Notes: generated by a model not told the origin, from the sequence alone. DNA of 64,000 bases from Bordetella genomosp. 13 (GCF_002119665.1 NZ_CP021111.1:1116001-1180000), one strand, 5' to 3'; counted from the stretch's first letter, positions 42,357-52,426 are shown. Numbers and translations are program-made.

Positions 42357-43328
42357 ATGAACAATCCCATACCCCTGATGCCGGGCGGCGCCGACCGCCT
42401 GCTGTTGATGGAAACCTTCGTGCGCATCGTCGAGGCCGGCAGCCTGTCGGCCGCGGCCCAGCAGATGGGCGGCACGCAGCCCACCATCAGCCGCCGGCTG
42501 CAGGCGCTGGAGCGCGCGCTGGGCGTGCGCCTGCTGCAGCGTTCCACCCACGCCATGAAGCTGACGGAAGACGGCGTGCGCTGCTACGAGCGTGCGAAGG
42601 AACTGATCATGCAGTGGCAGGCCTTCGAAAGCGACATGCGCGGCGCCGGCGACGAGCCCACCGGCACGTTGCGCGTGGTGGCGCCCCACGCGTTCGGGCA
42701 GCAGCAGTTCATCGAGCCGCTGGTGAATTACCTGAAGAAGTACCCGCGCATGACGGTGGAGTGGCTGCTGTTCGACCGGCCGCCCGACTTCATCGCCAGC
42801 GGTATCGATTGCGCCATCGACGTCGGTCCGCTGCTGGATCCCTCGATGATCGCGGTGCGGCTGGGCGACGTGCCGCGGATCGCGGTGGCCGCGCCGTCCG
42901 TACTGGACGGCGGCCGCGTGCCCCAGGAACCCGAAGAGCTGGCGCGGCTGCCCTGGATCGCGCTGCGCATGTTCTACCGCACCGAAGTGGCGCTGACCCA
43001 CGTGGTCACGGGGGAAGCCCGGACGATCGGCATCCGGCCGCGCCTGTCCACCGACAGCCTGCACGCCGTGCGCGCGGCCGCGCTGCAGGGACTGGGGGCG
43101 GGCATCGGATCGGAATGGCTGCTGGCCGAGGATCTGGCCGCCGGAAACCTCGTGCATCTGGCGCCGCAGTGGGAAGCCGAGGCGCTGCCCGTGCACCTGA
43201 TCTATCCGCCGGCGCGGTTCTATCCCGCGCGGCTGCGGCGGTTCATCGAGACCATGCGCGCGTTCCTGCCGCAGGCGTTGCGCCGCACGACGGGGCTGCC
43301 GGCGCCGGCCGACCGGCGGGACGCCTAG
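42357..43328 (+). CDS. LysR-family transcriptional regulator
   Basis: 323 residues. The winged helix reads RLLLMETFVRIVEAGSLSAAAQQMGGTQPTISRRLQALERALGVRLLQRSTHAMKLTEDG, followed by a PTGTLRVVAPHAFGQQQFIEPLVNYLKKYP effector domain of the AaeR/DsdC-like group that often ends in a basic tail. The start is the ATG at 42357, chosen as the first Met before the conserved domain. It is divergent from the MFS exporter at 41001, the usual arrangement of a LysR gene and its target. No ligand is evident. Confidence 0.92.
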   Translation: MNNPIPLMPGGADRLLLMETFVRIVEAGSLSAAAQQMGGTQPTISRRLQALERALGVRLLQRSTHAMKLTEDGVRCYERAKELIMQWQAFESDMRGAGDEPTGTLRVVAPHAFGQQQFIEPLVNYLKKYPRMTVEWLLFDRPPDFIASGIDCAIDVGPLLDPSMIAVRLGDVPRIAVAAPSVLDGGRVPQEPEELARLPWIALRMFYRTEVALTHVVTGEARTIGIRPRLSTDSLHAVRAAALQGLGAGIGSEWLLAEDLAAGNLVHLAPQWEAEALPVHLIYPPARFYPARLRRFIETMRAFLPQALRRTTGLPAPADRRDA

Positions 43329-43487
43329 CCTCGCGGCGAGCCCGGCGCATGCGTGGCCCCATTTCCCTGATATGGCCCCGCACTTGTCCGCTGCTCAGCC
43401 TCTTTGGCCCCAAGGCCGCGATTATCATCCTGCCACGGCGGCTACCGGCAGCCCGCTATTGGTGCTGCCTTGCGAGTGGATGACAGC

Positions 43488-45281
43488 GTGACGACCCTCA
43501 TTGACCCGGATTCCGCGCATCCGATCGACTTCGCCGCGGGCGGCTATTACGAGTCGGCGGCCATGCTCGCCGCGGCGCTGTTCCGCGTTCCCTGCGCCGT
43601 CATCCATATCGCGGCGCACGTCACCGAGGCGACCCCGTACGAATCGACGCGCGCCATTCCCGCTGGCGTGCACACGGACGGTGGCGCGTGCCATTACTCC
43701 GCCTCCGGTTACCGGATCGACGAGCACGGCCTGCTGGTCCGCGCCGCGGACCAGCCCCCGCTCGCAGGTCTGCCCGTCGACGCCGACGACGCCCCGATGC
43801 GCGCCTTCGCGGGCCGCGCGTTGACGGACAGGGACGGCGTCGTGATGGGCGCCCTGATGCTGTTCGACGCGGTGCACCGCGGCGCTCTGGATCCGTCCGA
43901 TGAAATGCGGCTAGCGCACCTCGCGGCGCACCTCGTCGATCGCATGGAGATCCTGCGCGACTTTCATTACCGGGACCGCCTCACGGGCCTGGGCAACCGC
44001 GGCCAGTTCGTGCGCGACGCCGGGATCGCGCTGGAGCGGCCGCGCGAGCCCGGCGCCGAACTGTGGGCGGCGATGATAGACGTGTTCCCGCTGGAGAACA
44101 TCACGCGCCTGGTGGTGGCCGTGGGGCTGGCGCAGGTGGAGCGGGCGATCGAGCGCATGGCCGTGCGCGTGATGGCGGCCCTGCCGCCGCATTGCAAGGC
44201 GTACCGGCTGGGCCTGGCTCGGTTCGGCTTCGTGTGCGAGGGCGGGCAGGAAGACGTGCGCAGGCTGGCGGCCGGCTGCGTCGCGCGGTTCGAAAGCCCG
44301 ATCACGGTGGACGACGACCTGCCGCTGAACCTGGCGGCGCACGCGGGCGTCCTGCCCGTGCGGCGCGACCAGCTGCCGCAACTGATCAGCGCGCTGTTCG
44401 CGGTGTCCGAGTCGGCACGTGAGCGCGGCGTGCCGGTGGGCGTGTTCGACCTGCAGCTGGTGCAGCGCCAGCGCCGGCACGTGCTCATCATCAATTCCAT
44501 CCGCGGCGCGGTGAATGCGCTCGAACAGCTGCGCCTGGTCTACCAGCCGCGCGAGCGCCTGTCGGACGGCGTATGGACGTCGGTGGAGGCCCTGGTGCGC
44601 TGGCGGCATCCGCTGCTGGGCGACATCTCGCCGGCCGAGTTCGTGCCGCTGCTCGAGGGCACCACGCTGATGCCGCTGCTGACGGACTGGGTGCTGGACA
44701 ACGCGCTTCGGCAATTGAGCATCTGGCGCGAGACGCTGCCCACGCTGAAGATGTCGATCAATATCTCGGCGTCCGATCTGAAGCGCCCGGACTTCAGTCC
44801 GTCGCTGCGCCGGGCGATGCAGGCCCATGCGATCGGCAGCGGCTGCCTCGAGCTCGAATTGACGGAAGGCTCGCTGGTGCGGGCCGACGCCGCCACGCTC
44901 GAGATGCTGGAAGGCCTGGAGCGCTGCGGCATCGAGATCGCGGTGGACGATTTCGGCGCGGGATACAGCAACCTGTCGCAACTGAGCAAGCTGCGCTATC
45001 ACGTGCTGAAGCTGGACAACGCGCTGGTGCGCTCGGTCACGGCCAACCAGCGGGCGGCCATCATCGTGCAGGCCATCGTCGGACTGGCCAAGCAGCTGGG
45101 ACACCGCGTGGTGGCCGAGGGCGTCGAGACGGAGCATCTACGCGACCTGTCCCGGCAATGGGGCTGCGACGAGGTGCAGGGATTCTTCATCGCGCGCCCC
45201 ATGGAAGTCGAGGCGTTGTCCGCGCTGCTGGGCGAGCGCGTGGAGCGCCGCGCTGCGCCGCGGCGGCGGGACGCTGTATAA
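43488..45281 (+). CDS. GAF/degenerate GGDEF/EAL protein, c-di-GMP phosphodiesterase
   Basis: About 597 residues from GTG 43488; GTG 43476, TTG 43470 and TTG 43404 are also open, so the start is uncertain. The N-terminal GAF-like region (about 10-150) leads to DRLTGLGNRGQF, the start of a GGDEF domain. Its signature position reads YRLGLARF instead of GGDEF, so it is not a cyclase. The EAL domain is complete: VEALVRWRHP (E367), NISASDL, ELELTEGSLV, VDDFGAGYS, LKLDNALV, VAEGVETE and QGFFIARPM. It should hydrolyse c-di-GMP, with the GAF and dead GGDEF as sensor and GTP-binding regulatory parts. Confidence 0.88.
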   Translation: MTTLIDPDSAHPIDFAAGGYYESAAMLAAALFRVPCAVIHIAAHVTEATPYESTRAIPAGVHTDGGACHYSASGYRIDEHGLLVRAADQPPLAGLPVDADDAPMRAFAGRALTDRDGVVMGALMLFDAVHRGALDPSDEMRLAHLAAHLVDRMEILRDFHYRDRLTGLGNRGQFVRDAGIALERPREPGAELWAAMIDVFPLENITRLVVAVGLAQVERAIERMAVRVMAALPPHCKAYRLGLARFGFVCEGGQEDVRRLAAGCVARFESPITVDDDLPLNLAAHAGVLPVRRDQLPQLISALFAVSESARERGVPVGVFDLQLVQRQRRHVLIINSIRGAVNALEQLRLVYQPRERLSDGVWTSVEALVRWRHPLLGDISPAEFVPLLEGTTLMPLLTDWVLDNALRQLSIWRETLPTLKMSINISASDLKRPDFSPSLRRAMQAHAIGSGCLELELTEGSLVRADAATLEMLEGLERCGIEIAVDDFGAGYSNLSQLSKLRYHVLKLDNALVRSVTANQRAAIIVQAIVGLAKQLGHRVVAEGVETEHLRDLSRQWGCDEVQGFFIARPMEVEALSALLGERVERRAAPRRRDAV

Positions 45282-45355
45282 ATAGCGTTTGCGTTCCGTG
45301 TTGAATCTCTCGCGGCCGGCGCCGCCGGTGCCGCGGCCCGCCCCATGCCCCACCT

Positions 45356-45757
45356 ATGAATGATTTTCCGCCGCTGCGCCAGCCCTGTCCCCCCGGAGCC
45401 TGCGACTGTGGGCACGATGCCCTGCGCGAAGCGCCCGACGCGGACAAGCGCATCCTGCGGCTGACCAAGGCCGAAGAGAAGAAGCTGGTCGATCGCCTCG
45501 AGAACATGGCCAGCCTGGAAGACCTGCGGCGCATGGAGGCCCGCATGCACGAGCTGCTGGGCGTCACGCTCACCATCGCGCCCAGCGAGAACGAAGTGCG
45601 CACCATGCGAGGCTTCGTCATCCGGCTCGAAGAGCGGCCGGGCCTGTGCAGCAAGACCCGCCAGGCGGTTCCCGCCGCCATCCGCCGCTGCTTCGAACGC
45701 AACCCCGACATCGCCTACGCCCTGCTCAATTCGCACGACCTGCTGCGCGACGCCTGA
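45356..45757 (+). CDS. conserved-looking hypothetical protein with N-terminal Cys cluster
   Basis: 133 residues. The N-terminus has CPPGACDCGHDAL (Cys 11, 16, 18 and a following His), a possible metal site. A charged helical domain (ADKRILRLTKAEEKKLVDRLENMASLEDLRRMEARM) and an alpha/beta core (LGVTLTIAPSENEVRTMRGFVIRLEERPGLCSKTRQAVPAAIRRCFERNPDIAYALLN) follow. I do not recognise the family. There is no clear Shine-Dalgarno at ATG 45356. Downstream it converges on glgP. Confidence 0.65.
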   Translation: MNDFPPLRQPCPPGACDCGHDALREAPDADKRILRLTKAEEKKLVDRLENMASLEDLRRMEARMHELLGVTLTIAPSENEVRTMRGFVIRLEERPGLCSKTRQAVPAAIRRCFERNPDIAYALLNSHDLLRDA

Positions 45758-45785
45758 GGGCGGGCGCCGCGCGGGCGCGGGGGCC

Positions 45786-48245
45786 TCAGGCGTGCGCCAG
45801 CTTCCAGATGTCGCGCGCGTACTCGCGTACCGTGCGGTCGCTGGAGAAATGGCCCAGGTGCGTCATGCAGTGCAGGGCCTTGCGGTGCCAGGTCCGCTCG
45901 TCCTTGAAGTCGTCCGCGATGGCGCCATGCACGTCCGCGTAGGCGTCGAAGTCGGCGAGATGGAAGTAGTGGTCGCGATGCAGCAGTTCGTCGCGCAGCG
46001 GCACGTACATGCCGCGATCGGATTCGAAGCGGCCGTCCACCAGCGTGGCGAGCACTTCGCGCAGCGCGGGGCTGGCCGCCACGCAGTCGGACGGGCGGTA
46101 GCTGCCGTCGCGCCGCATGGCGCCCACCTGCTCGGCCAGCAGGCCGAAGGCATAGAAGTTCTCGGGGCCCACGCAGTCGCGGATCTCGATGTTGGCGCCG
46201 TCCAGCGTGCCTACCGTCAGCGCGCCGTTCAGCGCCAGCTTCATGTTGCCGGTGCCAGAGGCCTCGGTGCCGGCAGTGGAAATCTGCTCGGACACGTCGG
46301 CGGCGGGGATGATGCGCTCGGCCAGCGTCACCTTGTAGTCGGGCAGGAACACCACCGACAGCCGGCCGCGGCAGCGCGGGTCGGAGTTGATGGTGCGCGC
46401 CACGCTGCGGATCAGGTGGATGATGCGCTTGGCGGCCGCGTAGCCCGGAGCGGCCTTGCCGGCGAACAGGTGCGTGCGCGGCGCGATGTCATGGCCGTGG
46501 TCGACCAGGCGCAGGTACAGGTGGATGACGTGCAGGATGTGCAGCAGCTGCCGCTTGTACTCGTGGATGCGCTTGATCTGGACGTCGTACAGCGACGCGG
46601 GATCGATCACCAGGCCCATGGTGCCGTGCACGTAGCGCGCCAGCCGCTCCTTGTTGGCGCGCTTGATGCGCGCCAGGCGCTGCACCAGCGCGCTGTCGTC
46701 CACGTGGCGTGCCAGGCCGCGCAGGCGCTCCAGATCCACGACCCATTCCGGCCCCAGCGTCTCGTCGAACAGGGCGCTCAGCTCGGGATTGGCCTGGGCC
46801 AGCCAGCGGCGCGGCGTGATCCCGTTGGTCTTGTTGTTGAAGCGCTCGGGCATCAGCTCGTAGAAGTGGGGCACCAGCGACTGCTTGATCAGCTCGGTAT
46901 GCAGCTGCGCCACGCCGTTGATCGAGTGGCTGCCGACGATGGCCAGGTGCGCCATGCGCACGTGGCGCGTGGGGCCTTCCTCGATCAGCGAGACGGCCGC
47001 GACGCGCGCATCGTCGTCTCCCCATCGCTGGCGCGCCACCTCGAGCATGCGCGAGTTGATCTCGTAGATGATCTGCATGTGGCGAGGCAGCACGCGGGTC
47101 AGCAATTCCACGGGCCAGCGCTCCAGCGCCTCGGGCAGGAGCGTGTGGTTGGTGTAGCTGCAGGTGGCCTGCGTGACCGACCAGGCTACGTCCCACAACA
47201 GGTGGTAATGATCGACCAGCAGCCGCATCAGCTCGGCGATCACGAGGGTGGGGTGCGTGTCGTTGAGCTGGATGGCCGCGCGCTTGGGCAGGTCTTCGAT
47301 GGGCAGGCCGCTGTCCGAGAACTCGCGCAGGATGTCATGCAGGGCGCAGGCGGTCAGGAAGTACTCCTGGATCAGGCGCAGCTCGCGGCCCTGCGAAGGC
47401 TCGTCGGAGGGGTACAGCACTTTCGAGATCGTTTCGGTGCTGATCTGGTGCTGCACGGCCCGCACGTAGTCGCCGGCGTTGAAGACGCCCATGTCCAGCA
47501 CTTCGGAGGCGCGCGCGGAGTACAGCCGCAGCAGGTTCGCGGTGCGGCCGCCGAAGCCGATGATGGGCATGTCGTTGGGGATGCCCAGCAGTGTGGCGCC
47601 CGGCACCCAGGTGGGCCGGTAGGCGCCGTCCAGCGCATGGTGTTCCTCGACGTGTCCGTACAGGTTCACGATGCAGCTTTCGTCGGCGCGTTCGATCACC
47701 CAGGGGCTGTGGTCGCCGTCCCAGAAATCGGCGCGCTCGACCTGCGACGCGCCGTCGAACTCCTGCCGGAACAGGCCGTAGTCGTACTTGATGCCGCATC
47801 CCATGCCGGGCAGCCCCAGCGTGGACAGCGACTCGACGAAGCACGCGGCCAGGCGGCCCAGGCCGCCGTTGCCCAGCGCGGCGTCGTGCTCGCGGTCGGC
47901 GATGCGTTCCAGGTCCAGCCCCATGTTGCTCATGGCCATGCGGGCGGCGTCCAGCATGCCCAGCGACAGCAGGTTGCTGACCAGCGACCTGCCCACCAGG
48001 AACTCCATGGACAGGTAGTAGACCTTCTTGGCGGGTTGGGCGCGCTGGCGCTGCTGGGTGGCCAGCAGCGCGGTCACCATGCGGCGCCTCACCACCATGC
48101 ATATCGCCACCAGCCAGTCGTCTTCGGTGGCGCGTTCGGGCACCTTGGCCAGGCGGTATTTCAGCTCGCTCGCGAGCTCCTGCTGGATGACCGCGGCGTC
48201 CTGCACGATCTGATCCGATTCCGCATTCCTGGGCAAGTCAGGCAT
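45786..48245 (-). CDS. glgP: glycogen/starch/alpha-glucan phosphorylase
   Basis: 819 residues, the usual length. It has KKVYYLSMEFLVGRSLVSNLLSLGM, the start of the catalytic fold, LGNGGLGRLAACFVESLSTLGLPGMGCGIKYDYGLFRQEF, QLNDTHPTLVIAELMRLLVD, and the PLP-binding segment EASGTGNMKLALNGALTVGTLDGANIEI, with the Schiff-base lysine at about K669. It releases glucose-1-phosphate from glycogen. No other glycogen genes are in the window. It is convergent with the small hypothetical gene and co-directional with the giant kinase gene upstream. Confidence 0.95.
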   Translation of the reverse strand: MPDLPRNAESDQIVQDAAVIQQELASELKYRLAKVPERATEDDWLVAICMVVRRRMVTALLATQQRQRAQPAKKVYYLSMEFLVGRSLVSNLLSLGMLDAARMAMSNMGLDLERIADREHDAALGNGGLGRLAACFVESLSTLGLPGMGCGIKYDYGLFRQEFDGASQVERADFWDGDHSPWVIERADESCIVNLYGHVEEHHALDGAYRPTWVPGATLLGIPNDMPIIGFGGRTANLLRLYSARASEVLDMGVFNAGDYVRAVQHQISTETISKVLYPSDEPSQGRELRLIQEYFLTACALHDILREFSDSGLPIEDLPKRAAIQLNDTHPTLVIAELMRLLVDHYHLLWDVAWSVTQATCSYTNHTLLPEALERWPVELLTRVLPRHMQIIYEINSRMLEVARQRWGDDDARVAAVSLIEEGPTRHVRMAHLAIVGSHSINGVAQLHTELIKQSLVPHFYELMPERFNNKTNGITPRRWLAQANPELSALFDETLGPEWVVDLERLRGLARHVDDSALVQRLARIKRANKERLARYVHGTMGLVIDPASLYDVQIKRIHEYKRQLLHILHVIHLYLRLVDHGHDIAPRTHLFAGKAAPGYAAAKRIIHLIRSVARTINSDPRCRGRLSVVFLPDYKVTLAERIIPAADVSEQISTAGTEASGTGNMKLALNGALTVGTLDGANIEIRDCVGPENFYAFGLLAEQVGAMRRDGSYRPSDCVAASPALREVLATLVDGRFESDRGMYVPLRDELLHRDHYFHLADFDAYADVHGAIADDFKDERTWHRKALHCMTHLGHFSSDRTVREYARDIWKLAHA

Positions 48246-48298
48246 GGATTCCTCCGTGTTGCTGCGGGCGCGGCGCGTGGCCGGGGGCCGTCCCGCCT

Positions 48299-51200
48299 TC
48301 AGGATCGTCCCAGGGTGCGCGAGACGGCCTCGATGAGCGCATCCAGGGAAATGGGTTTGTTCAGGTGGGTGGTGAAGCCCGCCTGCGCGGCCTTGTCGAC
48401 GTGGTCCTTGGTGCCGTAGCCGGTCAGCGCGATGGCGGGGATGTCCAGGTCGGGGAAGCGCGTGCGCACCTGGCGCATGAATTCATAGCCGTCCATGTTC
48501 GGCATGCCGATGTCGGAGATGATCAGATCGTAGTCGGCGGACGTCTCGAGCTGTTGCAGGGCGGCAGCCCCGCCGTCGGCGGCCGTGACCTGGGCGCCTT
48601 CCAGTTCGAGCAGCGCCTGGAAGGTATCGAGTATCTCTTCCGAATCGTCCACCACCAATATGCGCAGGCCGGACAGCCGGCCGTCGTCGGCGGGCGCCGC
48701 GGGTGCGCTGGCGCCGAGCGCCTGCCGGGCCAGCGGCAGCCATACCGAGAAGCGCGCTCCGCGGCCCTTGCCCTCGGAATCGACTTCGACGCGTCCGCCG
48801 TGCGCCTGCACCAGCTGGCTGACGACCGCCAGGCCGATGCCCAGCCCGTCGCGGTTGATGCCCCGATGGCGCATGTCGGCCTGGCTGAACATCTCGAATA
48901 CCTTGGCCAGGAAGGCGGGCTCGATGCCTTCGCCGGTGTCGATCACGTCCAGGCGCGCCATGTCGCCGTCGCGTCGCAGCGCCACGGTGACCGACCCTCC
49001 GTCGGGCGTGAACTTGATGCCGTTGTTCAGCAGGTTCCAGATGATCTGTTCGACGCGCACCGAATCGGCGTCGACGTGCAGCGCGTCGGCCGAGTCGTAG
49101 TCGTGGCGCAGGTCCACGCCGGCGGCCGCGGCGGTGTGCTTGAGCACGCTGAGGATGCTCTCGACGGTGTCGGTCAGGCTGACGACGCCGAGCTTGAGCT
49201 TGAGCTTGCCGGTCTGCACGCGCGCCATGTCCAGCAGGTCTTCGATGATGCGGGCCTGGCTGCGCACCGAGTGCTGGATGGTCTCGGCCGCGCGCGCGGT
49301 GCTGGGCGAGCCGCTGACCGCCGGCGTGCGCGCCAGCAGGTCGGCATTGAGCTGGATGAGGTTCAGCGGGTGCTTGAGCTCGTGCGACATGATCGCGAAG
49401 AACTCGTCCTTCAGGTGGCTGTCGGCGCGGGTCAGTTCCAGCCGGCTTTCCTGCTCGGTTTCCTTGCGGCGCTGTTCGGTGACGTCGCGCGCGATCTTGG
49501 CATAGCCGTCGAACACCTCGTCGCGCATGGGGTTGATGCTGCCGGTGCAGAAGATGCGCGTGCCGTCCTTGCGGCGCAGCCAGCGCTCGTCCGCGGAGTA
49601 GCCTTGCGCGCGTGCGCGCTCCATCTCCTTGCGCGGTTCGCCGGCCTCCACGTCTTCGCGCGTGAAGATGATGTCCAGCGGCTTGCCGACGGCTTCCGCC
49701 TCGCTGTAGCCGAAGATGATGTGCGCCCCCGAGTTCCAGGTGGCGATGAGGCCGTTCTGGTCGATGGTGATGATGGCGAAGTCTTTGGTGCTCTGGGCCA
49801 TCAGCCGCATGTGGGCCTCGCCGCGGCGCACGCGTTCCTCGGCCTTGCGCCGGTCGGTGATGTCGATGAAGGTGAGCACCGCGCCTTCGATCCGATGTTC
49901 GGCGCTGCGGTAGGGCAGCAGCCGCGCCAGGTACCAGCGGTCATCGGTGCTGCTGACCTCGCGCTCGACCGTGCGCAGCGACTCGAACACCCCGGCCGCA
50001 TCGCGCGCCAGGTCGGCATAGTTGAGGCGATGCGTGATGTCCAGCAGCGAGCGGCCGGCGTCGCTGGCGATGACGCTGAAGATGTCGGTGGCGCGCGGCG
50101 TGAACCACTTGATGCGCATGCCGCGGTCGACGAACACCGTGGCGATGTCGGTGGAGGCGATGAGGTTCTGCAGGTCGTCGTTGATCTTGGCGGTTTCCTC
50201 CACCTTGGACTTCAGCTCGGAATTGACCGTGATCAGTTCCTCGTTCACCGATTGCAGTTCTTCCTTGCCGGTCTCCAGTTCCTCGGTGGCCGATCGCAGT
50301 TCCTCGTTGATGGCCTGCAGCTCTTCATTGGAGGCCTTCAGTTCCTCGGTGGAGGTCTCCGACTGTTCGACGGTCAGCTGCAGCCGGTCCTTGGCCTGCT
50401 GCAGTTCCGCCTCGAGCTGCGCCAGCACGCTGTTGGCCGCTTTGGCCGGCTCGATCTCGCGGTCTCCGTTCAGCACGGCCTCCACTTCGTCGAAGATGAC
50501 CAGCATGAAGTCGCTGCCGCTTTCCTCGTGTCGGAACGGGCGCACCACCATGTTCACGTACACGCGCCGGTCGTTCACGTTCATCTCGACCCGGCGCGCC
50601 TCGACGCTCTTGCGCGAGTGCAGGGCCTGGAACATGGCGGTGCGCAGTTCCATGCGCAGCTCGCGCTGCACCAGCGCGGGCAGGCTGCGCGAGGGCTCGC
50701 CGCCGCTGTGCCGCAGGAAGCGGCCGGCGCGGTCGGACATGTGGACGATGTTTGCCTCGTGATCGACGATCACGCTGGGAGGCGCGTACTGTTCGAGCGC
50801 GCGCTGATGGATTTCCGCGTAGGCGGTCTTGCCGCGTCCCGCAGCGGTTTGGGGCGGCATGGATCTCACCGTTTTGTCGGAGCTGGCGGGGGCCGGCATG
50901 GGCATGGAGCGATGCGCGTGGGCAGCACCTCTGGCCTGGTATAGCCGGTGGCGTTTGTCTACGACGGTGAACAGGTGTCCGCAGGCATCGGCCGATTCGG
51001 AACTGCCCAGGAACAGGTAGCCCCCGGGCTTGAGCGCGAAATGGAACATGCGCAGCACGTCCATCTGCGCGTCGCGATCCAGGTAGATCAGCAGATTGCG
51101 GCAGGTGACCAGGTCGAGCTTGGAGAACGGCGGATCGCGCAGCACGTTGTGCGGCGCGAACAGCACCCGTTCGCGGATTTCCTTCTTGATGCGGTAGCCG

Positions 51201-52426
51201 GCATCGTCCCTGGTGAAATAGCCGTGCAGCATGGCCACCGACACGTCGGTCTCGATGGCGGCCGAGTACAGGCCCGCCCGCGCCGTGGACAGCGACGGTT
51301 CGTCGATGTCGGTGGCGAACACCTGCACCCGCGGAGCAGAGGGCAGCTTGTCGGCATAGCTGCTCAGCACCATGGCCATGGAGTAGGCTTCCTCGCCGGT
51401 GGCGCAGCCCGCCGTCCACGCGCGAACCACGGTCGGCGGCCCCTCGCCGCCATTGAACAGCGGCGCGATCACGTGGCGCTCGAGCGCCTCGTAGGCATCC
51501 TTGTCGCGAAAGAACTGCGTCACGCCGATCAGCATGTCGCCCAGCAGCTTCGGCGTCTCTTCGGGCGTCTGGTGCAGCATGGCGGCGTATGTCTGCATGT
51601 CCGGCACGCCGTTGACCTGCATGCGACGCTCGATGCGGCGCAGCACGGTGGCCTTTTTGTAGTGCCGGAAATCGTGGCCGGTGCGGGTGCGCAGCACGGT
51701 CAGGATGTCGCGCAGCGCCGTGCGGTCGGCCGCGCTTTCCTCGGAGGCGTTCTCGGGACCGTCGGGATCCAGCGGGTCGCCGACGGGCGCGGGCATGTGG
51801 ATGCGCGCCATGTTCCGCACCAGGTCTTTCAGCCGGCCGGGCATCTGCGCCACGGGCAGGACGATGTCGACCATGCCGGTGGAGATGGCCGCGCGCGGCA
51901 TGGATTCGTGCGGCGCGTCCTCGGGCTGCTGGGCCAGGGTGATGCCGCCCTGTTCCTTGATGCGCGCCAGGCCCACCGACCCGTCCGATCCGCCGCCGGT
52001 GAGCACGATGCCGATGGAGCGGCTCTTGTGCACGTCGGCCAGCGCCCGGAAGAAGACGTCGATGGCGATGGGCTGGCCGGGCGGCCGCTCGTGCGCGGTC
52101 AGGCGCAGGTAGCCGTCGTTCATGGACAGGCTGGCGGCGGGCGGGATGACGTAGACGTGGTTCTTCTGCACCGGCATGCTGCGCGTGACCTGCACGACGG
52201 GCAGGTCGGTGACGCGCTGCAGGATGTGATGGGCCACGCTGTCGTGGTCGGGGGACAGATGCAGCACCACCACGAACGCCATGTCCGGATTCGGGGGCAC
52301 GTTCTCGAAGAAGGCCTTCAGGGCTTCCAGCCCGCCCGCGGACGCCCCTATGCCCACCACCGGGAACGGCAGGTCGCTGGGCATGAGGTGTTTCTGGTTG
52401 GTGGGTGGAAGACCGGCGTCGGGCAT
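48299..52426 (-). CDS. CheB-CheR-PAS histidine kinase-receiver fusion
   Basis: 1,375 residues. A CheB methylesterase-like domain (about 18-200) has GIGASAGGLEALKAFF, HLSPDHDS and LTGGGSDGSVGL. A CheR methyltransferase domain (about 235-490) has AWTAGCATGEEAYSMAM and DLVTCRNLLIYLD. A PAS region and a Glu-rich coiled coil (about 650-740: ASNEELQAINEELRSATEELE) precede two more PAS domains. The kinase has HELKHPL (H1015), NLLNNGIKF and DTGEGI, and the C-terminal receiver has D1305 in SDIGMPNMDG. The catalytic CheB and CheR residues are present. Such fusions act in sensory adaptation, with no chemotaxis operon nearby. It is divergent from the 1,630-residue kinase. The ATG at 52426 has no clear ribosome site; 52384 is an alternative. 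Confidence 0.9.
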   Translation of the reverse strand: MPDAGLPPTNQKHLMPSDLPFPVVGIGASAGGLEALKAFFENVPPNPDMAFVVVLHLSPDHDSVAHHILQRVTDLPVVQVTRSMPVQKNHVYVIPPAASLSMNDGYLRLTAHERPPGQPIAIDVFFRALADVHKSRSIGIVLTGGGSDGSVGLARIKEQGGITLAQQPEDAPHESMPRAAISTGMVDIVLPVAQMPGRLKDLVRNMARIHMPAPVGDPLDPDGPENASEESAADRTALRDILTVLRTRTGHDFRHYKKATVLRRIERRMQVNGVPDMQTYAAMLHQTPEETPKLLGDMLIGVTQFFRDKDAYEALERHVIAPLFNGGEGPPTVVRAWTAGCATGEEAYSMAMVLSSYADKLPSAPRVQVFATDIDEPSLSTARAGLYSAAIETDVSVAMLHGYFTRDDAGYRIKKEIRERVLFAPHNVLRDPPFSKLDLVTCRNLLIYLDRDAQMDVLRMFHFALKPGGYLFLGSSESADACGHLFTVVDKRHRLYQARGAAHAHRSMPMPAPASSDKTVRSMPPQTAAGRGKTAYAEIHQRALEQYAPPSVIVDHEANIVHMSDRAGRFLRHSGGEPSRSLPALVQRELRMELRTAMFQALHSRKSVEARRVEMNVNDRRVYVNMVVRPFRHEESGSDFMLVIFDEVEAVLNGDREIEPAKAANSVLAQLEAELQQAKDRLQLTVEQSETSTEELKASNEELQAINEELRSATEELETGKEELQSVNEELITVNSELKSKVEETAKINDDLQNLIASTDIATVFVDRGMRIKWFTPRATDIFSVIASDAGRSLLDITHRLNYADLARDAAGVFESLRTVEREVSSTDDRWYLARLLPYRSAEHRIEGAVLTFIDITDRRKAEERVRRGEAHMRLMAQSTKDFAIITIDQNGLIATWNSGAHIIFGYSEAEAVGKPLDIIFTREDVEAGEPRKEMERARAQGYSADERWLRRKDGTRIFCTGSINPMRDEVFDGYAKIARDVTEQRRKETEQESRLELTRADSHLKDEFFAIMSHELKHPLNLIQLNADLLARTPAVSGSPSTARAAETIQHSVRSQARIIEDLLDMARVQTGKLKLKLGVVSLTDTVESILSVLKHTAAAAGVDLRHDYDSADALHVDADSVRVEQIIWNLLNNGIKFTPDGGSVTVALRRDGDMARLDVIDTGEGIEPAFLAKVFEMFSQADMRHRGINRDGLGIGLAVVSQLVQAHGGRVEVDSEGKGRGARFSVWLPLARQALGASAPAAPADDGRLSGLRILVVDDSEEILDTFQALLELEGAQVTAADGGAAALQQLETSADYDLIISDIGMPNMDGYEFMRQVRTRFPDLDIPAIALTGYGTKDHVDKAAQAGFTTHLNKPISLDALIEAVSRTLGRS

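Noticed and set aside
43354..43411. Three TGGCCCC direct repeats before the EAL gene
   Set aside because: Unequal spacing (19 and 32 bp) and a short GC-rich motif are expected by chance in this genome.
45271..45288. Terminator hairpin at the end of the EAL gene
   Set aside because: The stem is only 5 bp with an 8-nt AT-rich loop that contains the stop codon; too weak to list as a feature.
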